Shown here: one piece after another, positions 16,631 through 24,879 of the stretch
Numbering within the stretch: position 1 is the stretch's first letter
Layout of the letters: each line of letters opens with the position of its first letter
Source of the DNA: an uncultured Pelagibacteraceae bacterium
Lineage (GTDB): Bacteria; Pseudomonadota; Alphaproteobacteria; Pelagibacterales; Pelagibacteraceae
NCBI GenBank assembly: GCA_902635665.1
Contig: CACPOX010000008.1
Span: 1-49,724, forward strand
DNA: 49,724 nucleotides
Direction of reading: 5' to 3'
Translations under genes and position numbers: made by a program
Notes under the pieces: generated by a model
What the model was told of the DNA's origin: nothing
The model's input: the letters and a program-made list of their open reading frames with translations, nothing else
Database searches by the model: none

Positions 16631-17196
16631 TGAAAATATTATTAATAGATAATTACGATAGTTTTACTTTTAATTTATATCACTATATTTCCTCATTAAA
16701 TGCAAAAGTTGATGTTGTTAGAAATGATAAAATTACTTCTAAAGAAATCCTTAAAAAGAAATATGATAAAATTGTTATTTCACCCGGGCCAGGCAACCCA
16801 AATCAATCTGGAAACTGTATTAATATTTTAAAATCTTTACATAAGGAATTACCTTTTTTAGGAGTTTGTTTAGGTCATCAAATTATAGGTCAAGTTTTTG
16901 GGTCGAAAATTATCCAAGCTAAAAAACTAATGCATGGAAAAACAAGCAAAATAAAATCTAAAAAAATTGGAATTCTTAAAAATCTTCCAAGTACTTTTGA
17001 AGCTACCAGATATCATAGTTTGGTAATTAATAAAAAAACATTATCTAAAGACCTAGAGATTACTGCAGAGACAGAAGATGGGGTCATTATGGGTGTTCAA
17101 CATAAAAAATTTAATATTCATGGTGTACAATTCCATCCTGAAAGTATTAAAACTAAGTTTGGAATGAAAATTCTTAAAAACTTTATCAACAATTAA
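16630..17196 (+). CDS. trpG: Anthranilate synthase component II (glutamine amidotransferase)
   Basis: This 188-residue class I amidotransferase supplies ammonia to TrpE. It has DNYDSFTFNL at 7-16, SPGPGNPNQSG at 51-61, nucleophile C80 in GVCLGHQ, RYHSLVI and the catalytic His-Glu in GVQFHPES. Its start overlaps the trpE stop by one base. The same family includes PabA, and in small genomes one protein may serve both pathways, but the position in trpE-G-D-C favours TrpG. Confidence 0.96.
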   Translation: MKILLIDNYDSFTFNLYHYISSLNAKVDVVRNDKITSKEILKKKYDKIVISPGPGNPNQSGNCINILKSLHKELPFLGVCLGHQIIGQVFGSKIIQAKKLMHGKTSKIKSKKIGILKNLPSTFEATRYHSLVINKKTLSKDLEITAETEDGVIMGVQHKKFNIHGVQFHPESIKTKFGMKILKNFINN

Positions 17197-17200
17197 ATTT

Positions 17201-18193
17201 ATGGATCAAATTTTAAAAAAACTAAAAAATAAACAAGATTTAACATTTGAAGAAAGTAAAAAGGCTTTTGAAATACTAATGACTGGAAAAGCGAGTGATG
17301 ATGAAATTTTTAGTTTTTTAACTTTGCTATCTGAAAAAGGTGAAGTTTCAGATGAAATAGCTGGTGGGGTTTTTGTTCTAAGAGAGAAATCAAAACGAGT
17401 GAATGTGAGTGATTGTGTAGATACTTGTGGTACTGGCGGTGATGGTATGAATACTCTGAATATTTCAACTGCCTCTGCCCTACTTTTAGCCAGCATGGGT
17501 ACAAAAGTTGCTAAGCATGGCAATAAAGCTGTTTCTTCAAAATGTGGATCAGGTGATGTTTTAGAAGCTCTTAAAATTAAAATTGATTTAGATCCTGTGG
17601 ATATTGAAAAAGAAATTAATTCCAATAATTTTGGTTTTATGTTTGCACCAAATTATCATAGTGCAATGAGATTTGTAGGACCTGTAAGAAAGAAAATTGG
17701 AAAAAGAACCATTTTTAATATGATTGGTCCATTAAGTAATCCAGCTCTTGTAGAGAGACAAGTTGTAGGTGTTTTTGATAAAAAATTATTAAAAATTTTT
17801 GCAGAAGGACTTAAAAATTTAAATTTAAAATTTGCTTGGATAGTGAATAGTGAAGATGGGTTGGACGAAATATCTCCATATGCAAACACTAATGTTATTC
17901 AATTAAAAGATGGTCAAATATCTGAAATAAAAATTGACCCAAATGCTTTAGGGGTTAATGCAGATAATTTTAAAAATTTAGTGGGTGATGATGCAAAATT
18001 CAATGCTGATAAGATGATTGAAATATTTAAAGGTGAAGATAGTGATTTTTCAAAAGCAGTTTGTTTAAATGCTGCAGCAGGTTTGATTGTTGGAGAAAAA
18101 TTTTCTGACTTTTCTGAAGCTTATAACCACACAAGAGAATTTATCCTTTCTGGAAAAACTTTTTCATATCTAGAAAAAATTCAAAATGTCTAA
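17201..18193 (+). CDS. trpD: Anthranilate phosphoribosyltransferase
   Basis: This 330-residue enzyme transfers phosphoribose from PRPP to anthranilate. It shows DTCGTGGDGMNTLNIST around residues 72-88 (PRPP-binding glycine loop) and KHGNKAVSSKCGSGDVLEAL. MFAPNYHSAM and the NMIGPLSNPA motif also match the family. Its length is normal. It is 4 bases after trpG and overlaps trpC by 8 bases. Confidence 0.97.
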   Translation: MDQILKKLKNKQDLTFEESKKAFEILMTGKASDDEIFSFLTLLSEKGEVSDEIAGGVFVLREKSKRVNVSDCVDTCGTGGDGMNTLNISTASALLLASMGTKVAKHGNKAVSSKCGSGDVLEALKIKIDLDPVDIEKEINSNNFGFMFAPNYHSAMRFVGPVRKKIGKRTIFNMIGPLSNPALVERQVVGVFDKKLLKIFAEGLKNLNLKFAWIVNSEDGLDEISPYANTNVIQLKDGQISEIKIDPNALGVNADNFKNLVGDDAKFNADKMIEIFKGEDSDFSKAVCLNAAAGLIVGEKFSDFSEAYNHTREFILSGKTFSYLEKIQNV

Positions 18194-18977
18194 AAACGTA
18201 CTTCAAAATATCATTAAAAAAAAAATTGAAAAAGTTAATAAATTAAAAAAATCTTTAGATCTTAAAACTTTGGATGAATTAATTGATAAAAACAACAGCT
18301 ATATTAATTTTAAAGAGAAAATAGAAAATAATATAAAAAATAATAAAACTTCAATTATTGCTGAAATTAAAAAAGCAAGTCCATCAGCTGGTATAATAAT
18401 TGACGATTATAACCCAGTAGATATTGCTAAAATTTATTTAAATAATAAAGCCACTTGTCTTTCAGTTTTAACTGAAGAAGATTATTTTTTAGGAAATTTA
18501 ATTCACATCAGTAAAATAAAAGATAAAATTAATTTACCTGTATTGTGTAAAGATTTTTTTATCGATAAATTTCAAGTACCTTTGGCAAAAAGCTATGGCG
18601 CAGATGCTATTTTAATTATTTTGGCTGGAGTTTCAGATAACCTTGCATCCGAATTATATAATGAAGCTTTGAGATATAATATGTCTGTTATAGTTGAAGT
18701 TCATACAGTGGAAGAAGCAAAAAAAGCATTAAATTTTAAAGATGCATTAATTGGAATAAACAATAGAAATTTAAAAACACTTAAAACTGATATAAATACA
18801 ACTTATGATATTTATAATGTTGTAAAAAACCACAAAGGCCCTTTAATATCTGAAAGCGGAATTAAAAATAAAGAAGAGTTGTTAGAACTAAATAATAAAA
18901 CATCAATTAACACTTTTTTGATTGGTGAATCACTTTTGAAAAATTTGGATAAAAATTCTATTTTTTCTATTTTATAG
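18186..18977 (+). CDS. trpC: Indole-3-glycerol phosphate synthase
   Basis: This 263-residue TIM-barrel enzyme closes the indole ring. It has SIIAEIKKASPSAG (catalytic Lys and phosphate region), SVLTEEDYFLG, VLCKDFFIDKFQV and GADAILIILAG. Further on are VEVHTVEEAKKAL, IGINNRNLKTLKTD and ISESGIKNKEE. It is not fused to TrpF. It is the last gene of ppiD-trpE-G-D-C and is followed by a hairpin with a T-tract. trpF, trpB and trpA are not in the window. Confidence 0.97.
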   Translation: MSKNVLQNIIKKKIEKVNKLKKSLDLKTLDELIDKNNSYINFKEKIENNIKNNKTSIIAEIKKASPSAGIIIDDYNPVDIAKIYLNNKATCLSVLTEEDYFLGNLIHISKIKDKINLPVLCKDFFIDKFQVPLAKSYGADAILIILAGVSDNLASELYNEALRYNMSVIVEVHTVEEAKKALNFKDALIGINNRNLKTLKTDINTTYDIYNVVKNHKGPLISESGIKNKEELLELNNKTSINTFLIGESLLKNLDKNSIFSIL

Positions 18978-18978
18978 T

Positions 18979-19009
18979 CAAATAAAGCCCTATTTTACTT
19001 GTTTTTTTT
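18979..19009 (+). terminator. Probable intrinsic terminator of the ppiD-trp operon
   Basis: Two bases after the trpC stop, 18979-18987 can pair with 19001-18993. This gives 9 pairs with one A-C mismatch and one G-T wobble, around a CCCTA loop. It is followed at once by eight T residues (19002-19009). The stem is A+T-rich and so weak, but the position and T-run fit rho-independent termination before lexA. Confidence 0.55.
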
Positions 19010-19027
19010 AGTATTGTTAATTTAAAA

Positions 19028-19042
19028 GAACTTTTATAGAAC
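19028..19042 (-). promoter_or_regulatory. LexA operator (SOS box 1) upstream of lexA
   Basis: The plus strand reads GAAC-TTTTATA-GAAC, which on the minus strand is the perfect alphaproteobacterial LexA site GTTC-N7-GTTC. It covers a possible -10 element (TATAGA, 19035-19040). It lies 24 bases before the lexA start codon, as expected for autorepression. Confidence 0.75.
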
Positions 19043-19049
19043 ATTGTTT

Positions 19050-19064
19050 GTACGATATTTGTTC
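19050..19064 (+). promoter_or_regulatory. Second, imperfect LexA operator (SOS box 2)
   Basis: The plus strand reads GTAC-GATATTT-GTTC, one mismatch from GTTC-N7-GTTC. It starts 22 bases, about two helical turns, after box 1 and ends 2 bases before the lexA ATG. It is in the opposite orientation to box 1. The regular spacing suggests cooperative binding, which is inference. Confidence 0.6.
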
Positions 19065-19066
19065 TT

Positions 19067-19744
19067 ATGCTAACAAAAAAACAAAAAAACCTACTTTTAT
19101 TTATCAACAAGAAGTTGAGAAGTTCAGGTGTGTCTCCTTCATATGAAGAGATGAAACAGTCTCTTAATTTAAAATCTAAATCAGGTATTCATAGATTGAT
19201 TAGTGCTTTAGAGGAAAGAGGTTTTATTAAAAGATTAGCTCACAAAGCAAGGGCTTTAGAAGTAATTAAATTACCAGAGACCGCTTCTGCAAATGATATT
19301 TATAATAGCTTTTCACCAAGTGTAATTAAAGGTGGATTAGATGAAGAACAAACTAATTCTGATGAAGTTGAAGTTCCTGTTCTTGGCAAAATTGCTGCGG
19401 GAACACCCGTTGAAGCAATACAAAATGAGGTTTCGAGAATTCCACTACCTAATAACTTAGAAAAAAATGGAGATTACTTTGGATTAAAAGTTCAAGGAGA
19501 CTCTATGATAGATGCGGGTATTCATGAGGGTGATACGGTTATTATAAAAAGAACCGACACTGCTGATAATGGTAAAATTGTTGTTGCTTTAATTGATGAG
19601 CATGAGGCTATGTTAAAAAGAATTCGAAAAAAAGGCAAAGTTGTAGCCCTTGAAAGTGCTAATAGAAACTATGAAACTAAGATTTTTGGACCTGATAGAG
19701 TAAAAGTTCAAGGAGTTTTAGTATCTTTATATAGAAACTTCTAG
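19067..19744 (+). CDS. lexA: LexA repressor (SOS regulator)
   Basis: This 225-residue repressor has an N-terminal winged helix (about 1-66; SPSYEEMKQSLNL and GIHRLISALEERGFI). A linker follows, then the S24 self-cleavage domain. The cleavage site is A111-G112 in GKIAAGTPVE, the catalytic serine S146 in QGDSM, and the catalytic lysine K184 in AMLKRI. All three elements are intact, so RecA-stimulated autocleavage should work. Two LexA boxes lie just upstream. The start codon is 2 bases after box 2, so the transcript may be nearly leaderless. It stands alone between the trp terminator and gltX. Confidence 0.96.
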   Translation: MLTKKQKNLLLFINKKLRSSGVSPSYEEMKQSLNLKSKSGIHRLISALEERGFIKRLAHKARALEVIKLPETASANDIYNSFSPSVIKGGLDEEQTNSDEVEVPVLGKIAAGTPVEAIQNEVSRIPLPNNLEKNGDYFGLKVQGDSMIDAGIHEGDTVIIKRTDTADNGKIVVALIDEHEAMLKRIRKKGKVVALESANRNYETKIFGPDRVKVQGVLVSLYRNF

Positions 19745-19766
19745 AAAAATAGTCTAAACAACATTG

Positions 19767-21167
19767 ATGTCAAAAGTAGCAACACGTTTTGCGCCGTCTC
19801 CTACAGGTGCCCTTCATATTGGAGGGGTTAGAACTGCCTTATTTAATTGGTTGTTCTCTAAAAATCAAAAAGGAACTTTTCACTTAAGAATTGAAGATAC
19901 TGATAAAGAAAGATCTAAAGAAGAACATAAAATACAGATTATTAATTCTTTAAAATGGCTTGGTATTGAGCATGATGGGGATGAATATATTCAATCAAGT
20001 AAAATAAATGATCATATTAAAGTTGCAAATGAATTAATTAAAAATGGTAATGCCTATAGATGTTATTGCTCTCCTGAAGAAATAGAAGAGCAAAAAAAAA
20101 GAGCTAGACAAAAAAAACTTCCTTATATCTACAATAGAAAATGGAGAGATATACCAGAATCTGATGCTCCTGAAAATATAAAACCAGTAATAAGATTTAA
20201 AAGCAAAATAGAAGGATCAACAATACTTAAAGATTTGGTTCAAGGTGATGTTGAAATTGAAAATAATACAATTGAAGATTTTATAATCTTAAGAAATGAT
20301 GGCACACCAACATATAATTTATCTGCCACTGTAGATGATCACCAAATGAAAATGACACACATAATTAGAGGAGATGATCATAAAATTAATACATTCAAAC
20401 AAATGCAAATTTATGAAGCAATGAACTGGGATTTACCAAGGTTTGCACATATACCCCTTATTCATACGATAGAAGGTAAAAAATTATCAAAGAGAGATAA
20501 TGCATCAACATTAGATGATTATTCTAAAATTGGCATAATGCCTGATGCATTGAGGAATTATTTATTGAGATTAGGTTGGTCTTTTGAGGATAAGGAAATA
20601 TTTACTCTAGATGAGAGTATTAAGAACTTCAACATTGAAGGTATAGGAAAATCACCATCTAAGTTAGATATGAGTAGAATTTTATCAATGAATGAGCATT
20701 ACATTAAAAACATTGATGAAAATGATTTACTCAATCAACTAACTGAATACTGTAAATTATATAAGAGTGAAATTAAGTTAGATAAAAAAGATAAGATCAA
20801 AAAATCTCTAACTTTCTTAAAGAATAAGGCAAAAACTTTAGAAGATATATTTAATAATGCTCAATATATTATGGTTGATGAGGTAAAATTTAATCACGAC
20901 GATATTAAGCTAATTGATGATAAAGCTAAAAAAGTCATTTCTGATTTCGCTACTCAATTTGCTACCGTTGATAAATTAAGCAAAGAAGTATTAGAGCCAA
21001 TAGTAAATGAAATAATTAAATCAAACGATACAAATTTTAAAGGTGTTGGACAGCCTTTAAGGATAGCTTTAACAGGTAGTAAATTTGGACCTGGAATATA
21101 TGATATAATTATTTCTCTAGGAAAAGAGGAAGTAACAAAGAGACTAACTAATAAGAAACTTGGTTAA
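19767..21167 (+). CDS. gltX: Glutamyl-tRNA synthetase
   Basis: This class I synthetase of about 466 residues charges glutamate onto tRNA. It has the HIGH-type motif APSPTGALHIGG near the N terminus, RIEDTDKERSK and FNWLFSKNQ. The central RNDGTPTYNLSATVDDHQM and KLSKRDN, the KMSKS equivalent, lie near residue 240. I choose ATG at 19767 (MSKVATRF) rather than the TTG at 19764 immediately before it in frame. It starts 22 bases after lexA. Its 3' end overlaps the convergent lpxB gene by 24 bases. Confidence 0.96.
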   Translation: MSKVATRFAPSPTGALHIGGVRTALFNWLFSKNQKGTFHLRIEDTDKERSKEEHKIQIINSLKWLGIEHDGDEYIQSSKINDHIKVANELIKNGNAYRCYCSPEEIEEQKKRARQKKLPYIYNRKWRDIPESDAPENIKPVIRFKSKIEGSTILKDLVQGDVEIENNTIEDFIILRNDGTPTYNLSATVDDHQMKMTHIIRGDDHKINTFKQMQIYEAMNWDLPRFAHIPLIHTIEGKKLSKRDNASTLDDYSKIGIMPDALRNYLLRLGWSFEDKEIFTLDESIKNFNIEGIGKSPSKLDMSRILSMNEHYIKNIDENDLLNQLTEYCKLYKSEIKLDKKDKIKKSLTFLKNKAKTLEDIFNNAQYIMVDEVKFNHDDIKLIDDKAKKVISDFATQFATVDKLSKEVLEPIVNEIIKSNDTNFKGVGQPLRIALTGSKFGPGIYDIIISLGKEEVTKRLTNKKLG

Positions 21168-22280
21168 TACTGAAGCTGCTTCATCTGAAGATGAACTTTT
21201 TGATCTAATTTTAGTTAAAGTTTCTTCACAATCTCTAATTTGTTTTTTCATTAATTCTGGATTTTTTAAAAAGTAAACAACGGAATTGTATATCTCTTTA
21301 GCGTTACACTCCTTTTGTATTAATTCTGGAATAATTTCTTTGTTATTAATAATATTGATTATGTTGGCAAATTTAATTTTTACTAACATTTTGACAATCA
21401 AAAAATTCAAAAAATTCATTTTATAGATAATTATAGAAGGAACTTTTGAATTACAAATTTCAAGAGATATTGTTCCAGATTTTGAAACTGCAAAAATAGA
21501 ATTATCTAATATTTGTTTTTTTATATTTTCATCAGAAATAACTTCAATATTTTCTAAATTAGTATTATTAATTTTCACATTAATTAAATTTTTATTTTCA
21601 TCAGTGGCATGAAAAACAAAAGTAAAATTATTAAATTTTGTATTCATTAGATTTATAAATTCAATCAAGATTGGTAATAGTAAATTTACTTCAGATGATC
21701 TGCTACCACAAAATAGAGAAATAATTTTTTTATCTTTTGATACAATACTAGATAAATCTATTCTATTTTTTGTTTCTTGTTCTAATAATGGATGACCAAC
21801 AAATGTATTTGGAATACTTTCTTTATCAAAATATTTTTTTTCAAAATCAAATAACAATAAAATGTGGTCTAAAAACTTTTTAAATTTTTTTACTCTGCCC
21901 TCTCGCCATACCCATACCTGAGGTGCTACATAATGGACTGTCTTGATCCCATTATTTAATTGTTTAACTTTTTCAGCAACTCTTAATGTGAAATCAGGAC
22001 TATCTACACTAAATAAAATATCAGGATTAAATTTTATTATCTCTTCTACAGTTTTGTTTATTTTATTCTTTATTTTAAAAATATTTAACAAAACACTTGT
22101 AAAACCGATATAAGTAATTTCTCTAAGATCAAAAATAGATTTTATGCCTAATGAATTTAAATGTGTTCCACCAACACATGAATACTCAATATTAGGATCA
22201 TTTTTTTTAAGTTTAGATATTACTTTAGAGGCAAGCTTATCTCCAGATGGTTCACCAGTTAGTATAAAAATCTTTTTCAT
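21144..22280 (-). CDS. lpxB: Lipid A disaccharide synthase
   Basis: This 378-residue GT-B fold glycosyltransferase joins UDP-diacylglucosamine to lipid X to give the lipid A disaccharide. It opens with ILTGEPSGDKLASKVI at about 5-20 and has VDSPDFTLRVAEKVK, VHYVAPQVWVWREGR and FVGHPLLEQ. CGSRSSEVNLLLPILIEF and SKSGTISLEICNSKVP also fit the family. It is the last gene of the lpx run. Its final codons overlap the end of gltX, and a plus-strand terminator-like hairpin lies inside its coding sequence. Confidence 0.96.
   Translation of the reverse strand: MKKIFILTGEPSGDKLASKVISKLKKNDPNIEYSCVGGTHLNSLGIKSIFDLREITYIGFTSVLLNIFKIKNKINKTVEEIIKFNPDILFSVDSPDFTLRVAEKVKQLNNGIKTVHYVAPQVWVWREGRVKKFKKFLDHILLLFDFEKKYFDKESIPNTFVGHPLLEQETKNRIDLSSIVSKDKKIISLFCGSRSSEVNLLLPILIEFINLMNTKFNNFTFVFHATDENKNLINVKINNTNLENIEVISDENIKKQILDNSIFAVSKSGTISLEICNSKVPSIIIYKMNFLNFLIVKMLVKIKFANIINIINNKEIIPELIQKECNAKEIYNSVVYFLKNPELMKKQIRDCEETLTKIRSKSSSSDEAASVLTKFLIS
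21180..21201 (+). terminator. Possible gltX terminator located inside the lpxB coding sequence
   Basis: Thirteen bases after the gltX stop, TTCATC (21180-21185) pairs perfectly with GATGAA (21190-21195) around a TGAA loop. The hairpin is followed by CTTTTT (T-run 21197-21201). The stem is short and the sequence also encodes the Ser-rich end of LpxB, so it could be coincidental. Confidence 0.4.
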
Positions 22281-23071
22281 TTTACTGAGATAAACATCTT
22301 ATTTTTATTAGCAAAGTTAATACATTTGCTTTTATCTAAAAAAACATGTTGTTTATTTTTAACAACAATCCCTTTCAATCCAGCAGTTTTACTTTGTTTT
22401 AAAGTCTTTAATCCAATAGTAGGTAAATCAATTCTAAGATCTTGTTTCTTTTTAGGGAGCTTTACTAAAACACCATGATTTCTAAATTTTTTGCTTCTAC
22501 TTTTTTCAAGCATTTTTTTAGTTCCACCTTTTCCTTCAATAGAAACTACTTTTTCATTTCTAACAACAACCCCTTGACTAAAATTATATTGTCTTAAATT
22601 ATTTAATGTTTTTATTGCTTTTTTAATATCTGATTTATCTTTCTTGTTTGGTTTAATCTTTGAAAAATTACCCTTCTTTAAGGATAGCTCAGGATTAAAT
22701 ATTAGTGAATTTTCAGTTTTAATCTTGTTTTGAGCTAATATTTTAATAATTTCTTTAAGTATAGCAGCATCTCCGAGCTTAGAGGCTTTAATAATTCTCG
22801 GCATATAATAAATTCCTTTAAAATCTAATTTCAATCTAGAAAAATTTGGTTTATTTACTTTTCCTGCAAATAAAACATTCTTACAATTATTTTCTTTTAA
22901 TATATTAATAATTTTACCAAATTGACCTATTGAGACAGAATAAGATTTTTTATTTTTTTTAAATTTTTTTAATTTTGATAAATCGATTATTAAATATTTT
23001 AATTTCTTTTTTTTGATAGTTTTAAGAATTTTATTTGGAAAATCAGTATCGCCAAAAATTAATCCTATCAT
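22277..23071 (-). CDS. lpxI: UDP-2,3-diacylglucosamine pyrophosphatase LpxI
   Basis: This 264-residue protein belongs to the LpxI (formerly DUF1009) family, the alphaproteobacterial alternative to LpxH. It hydrolyses UDP-diacylglucosamine to lipid X. It opens MIGLIFGDTDFP and has NVLFAGKVNKPNFS, SKLGDAAILKEI, FSQGVVVRNEKVVSIEGKGGT and LPTIGLKTLKQSKTAGLKGIVV. All fit the family. It overlaps lpxB by 4 bases and lies 1 base after lpxA. Its context between lpxA and lpxB confirms the role. Confidence 0.94.
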   Translation of the reverse strand: MIGLIFGDTDFPNKILKTIKKKKLKYLIIDLSKLKKFKKNKKSYSVSIGQFGKIINILKENNCKNVLFAGKVNKPNFSRLKLDFKGIYYMPRIIKASKLGDAAILKEIIKILAQNKIKTENSLIFNPELSLKKGNFSKIKPNKKDKSDIKKAIKTLNNLRQYNFSQGVVVRNEKVVSIEGKGGTKKMLEKSRSKKFRNHGVLVKLPKKKQDLRIDLPTIGLKTLKQSKTAGLKGIVVKNKQHVFLDKSKCINFANKNKMFISVK

Positions 23072-23072
23072 A

Positions 23073-23849
23073 TTATGAAAATGGAGTACAAATAGATCTT
23101 TTTTTATCTTTTGTTATAAAATCAATTACATTTTTGACTAAAGGATTCTCTTTAAATGAATCATTTAATTTGCTTATATTTTCATTGATATTTTTTGTAG
23201 CAAAGATCACTTTATAAGCCTCGGCAAGTCCTAATATATCTTTATTATCAAATTTTGCTCTTCTTAAACCAATCAAATTTAATCCATTTAATAAATTTCT
23301 ATTTCCTGTTGATAATCCATAAGGTATTACATCATGTAAAACTCCCGTCATACCCCCGATCATAGCCATTTTACCAATTCTAGTAAATTGTTGAACCGCA
23401 GAATTACCACCAATTATAACATTATCTTCAATGATTGCATGTCCGCCTAAAGGAACATTGTTTGCGATTATTACGTTATTTCCTACTTGGCAATCGTGAG
23501 CAATATGAGACGAAATCATTAATAAACAATTATTTCCAACTACAGTTTTGCCTCCTCCACCTTTTGTACCTGGATTAATGGTTGCGTATTCTCTAATTAT
23601 ATTGTTGTCACCTATTATTAAATTTGTACGTTCACCACTATACTTTAGGTCTTGTGGTTCGTTAATGGATACAAAAGGATAGATTTTATTTCTTTTTCCA
23701 ATAACAACATTACACGAGATATTTACGTGTGATTGAATAATTGTATTATCACCAATTTCAACATCAGGACCAATCACACAATAAGGACCAATTTCAACGT
23801 TTGAAGCTATTTTTGCTTCTGGATCAATTATTGCAGTTTTATGTATCAC
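23073..23849 (-). CDS. lpxA: UDP-N-acetylglucosamine acyltransferase
   Basis: This 258-residue left-handed beta-helix enzyme starts lipid A synthesis by acylating UDP-GlcNAc. Hexapeptide repeats cover about residues 1-190. The catalytic His region is MISSHIAHDCQVG near 120. QQFTRIGKMAMIGGMTGV follows, as does the family signature GLNLIGLRRAKF. A helical C-terminal part follows the repeats. It overlaps lpxD by 4 bases. Confidence 0.97.
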   Translation of the reverse strand: MIHKTAIIDPEAKIASNVEIGPYCVIGPDVEIGDNTIIQSHVNISCNVVIGKRNKIYPFVSINEPQDLKYSGERTNLIIGDNNIIREYATINPGTKGGGGKTVVGNNCLLMISSHIAHDCQVGNNVIIANNVPLGGHAIIEDNVIIGGNSAVQQFTRIGKMAMIGGMTGVLHDVIPYGLSTGNRNLLNGLNLIGLRRAKFDNKDILGLAEAYKVIFATKNINENISKLNDSFKENPLVKNVIDFITKDKKRSICTPFS

Positions 23850-24826
23850 TTATTTTCCTTGATAAATTTTTTTAAATCTTTCGAAGGGTAACCCATCACT
23901 TTAGTGTTATCAGGAATGCTTTTTATAACTCCTGAACCACCGCCTATTTTGACATTATTTCCTACTTTTAAATGTCCTGAAATTCCTGCTTGACCACCTA
24001 TCATAACATTATTTCCTAATGTGGAACTTCCAGCAAAACCTACTTGTCCAGCAATAATACAGTTTTCACCTATCTTGTTATTATGAGCAATATGAACTTG
24101 ATTATCTATAAAAGTATTTTTACCGATAATTGTATTTGACAAAGAACCTCTATCAATAGTTGAGCCACAACCAATTTCACAATTATCCTCAATAATTACA
24201 ATGCCGATATGAGGATATCTGATATTTTTATTTTTATTAGGAAAAAAACCAAAACCTTTTTTTCCAATAACACATCCGTCTAATATTGACACATTGTCTT
24301 TAATTAAAGTATTCCTTATAATAACGTTGGATCCTATTGAGCAATTATCGCCAACAACTACATTGCTTTCAATAATTGTATTATGCCCTATTGAACAGTT
24401 AGATCCAATTTTAACATTTTTTCCTAACAATATATTTTGGCCATGACTTACAGAATTATTAAAAGAGGTTTTTTCAATATTTAAAGTTTGAGAATCAAAA
24501 TCATCTGTTACTGAATCTGGATAAAACATTCCAGTAATCATTGCAGTTGAAACAAGAACATTATTAACTTCAATTGGTTCACAGTTTTTTGGCAACACAC
24601 CAGATAATTGTTTTGTGGTTATACAATATAAAGCCTTAGTGTCTGCTGCAACAGACTCATATTTTTTAGAATGAAAAAAAGTAATATCTTTATTTGTTGC
24701 ATTAACTAAATCTTTAACATCTGACACATTTTTATTTAAGTGCTTTATCTTGCTATAAGTATTAATTTTATCTAAAATTTCATTAATATTAAATGGTCCT
24801 TTATTTTCAAAAAATGGATTATTCAT
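23846..24826 (-). CDS. lpxD: UDP-3-O-acylglucosamine N-acyltransferase
   Basis: This 326-residue enzyme adds the N-linked acyl chain in lipid A synthesis. An N-terminal uridine-binding domain (about 1-105) is followed by a long hexapeptide-repeat helix. The catalytic His is in QVHIAHNNKIG, followed by QVGFAGSSTLGNNVMIGGQAGISGHL. The end has the typical GYPSKDLKKFIK. Its start codon at 24824-24826 lies inside a long inverted repeat with the gap to fabZ. In most proteobacteria lpxD comes before fabZ; here the order is skp-fabZ-lpxD-lpxA. Confidence 0.96.
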   Translation of the reverse strand: MNNPFFENKGPFNINEILDKINTYSKIKHLNKNVSDVKDLVNATNKDITFFHSKKYESVAADTKALYCITTKQLSGVLPKNCEPIEVNNVLVSTAMITGMFYPDSVTDDFDSQTLNIEKTSFNNSVSHGQNILLGKNVKIGSNCSIGHNTIIESNVVVGDNCSIGSNVIIRNTLIKDNVSILDGCVIGKKGFGFFPNKNKNIRYPHIGIVIIEDNCEIGCGSTIDRGSLSNTIIGKNTFIDNQVHIAHNNKIGENCIIAGQVGFAGSSTLGNNVMIGGQAGISGHLKVGNNVKIGGGSGVIKSIPDNTKVMGYPSKDLKKFIKENK

Positions 24827-24857
24827 TAATTGTTTTTTATCAAAACAATTGATGAAT
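24821..24857 (-). promoter_or_regulatory. Long hairpin enclosing the lpxD start codon
   Basis: On the minus (message) strand, ATTCAT-C-AATTGTTTT faces AAAACAATT-A-ATGAAT around a GATAA loop. That is 15 matched pairs with one C-A mismatch. The ATG of lpxD is in the last six bases, so translation start would be enclosed when the stem forms. There is no T-run after it, so it is not an ordinary terminator. It may be a translational control element or a remnant of a rearrangement. Confidence 0.5.
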
Positions 24858-24879
24858 ACTTATCAATAAATATTACTAA

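Noticed and set aside
17206-17625. Open frame of 139 codons on minus opposite trpD
   Set aside because: It lies wholly within trpD, has low-complexity composition with no recognisable domain, and a second overlapping antisense frame exists there too. It is a shadow of trpD codon usage.
19764-19766. TTG start for gltX
   Set aside because: An ATG follows immediately in frame at 19767, and the protein from there (MSKVATRFAPSP) matches the family.
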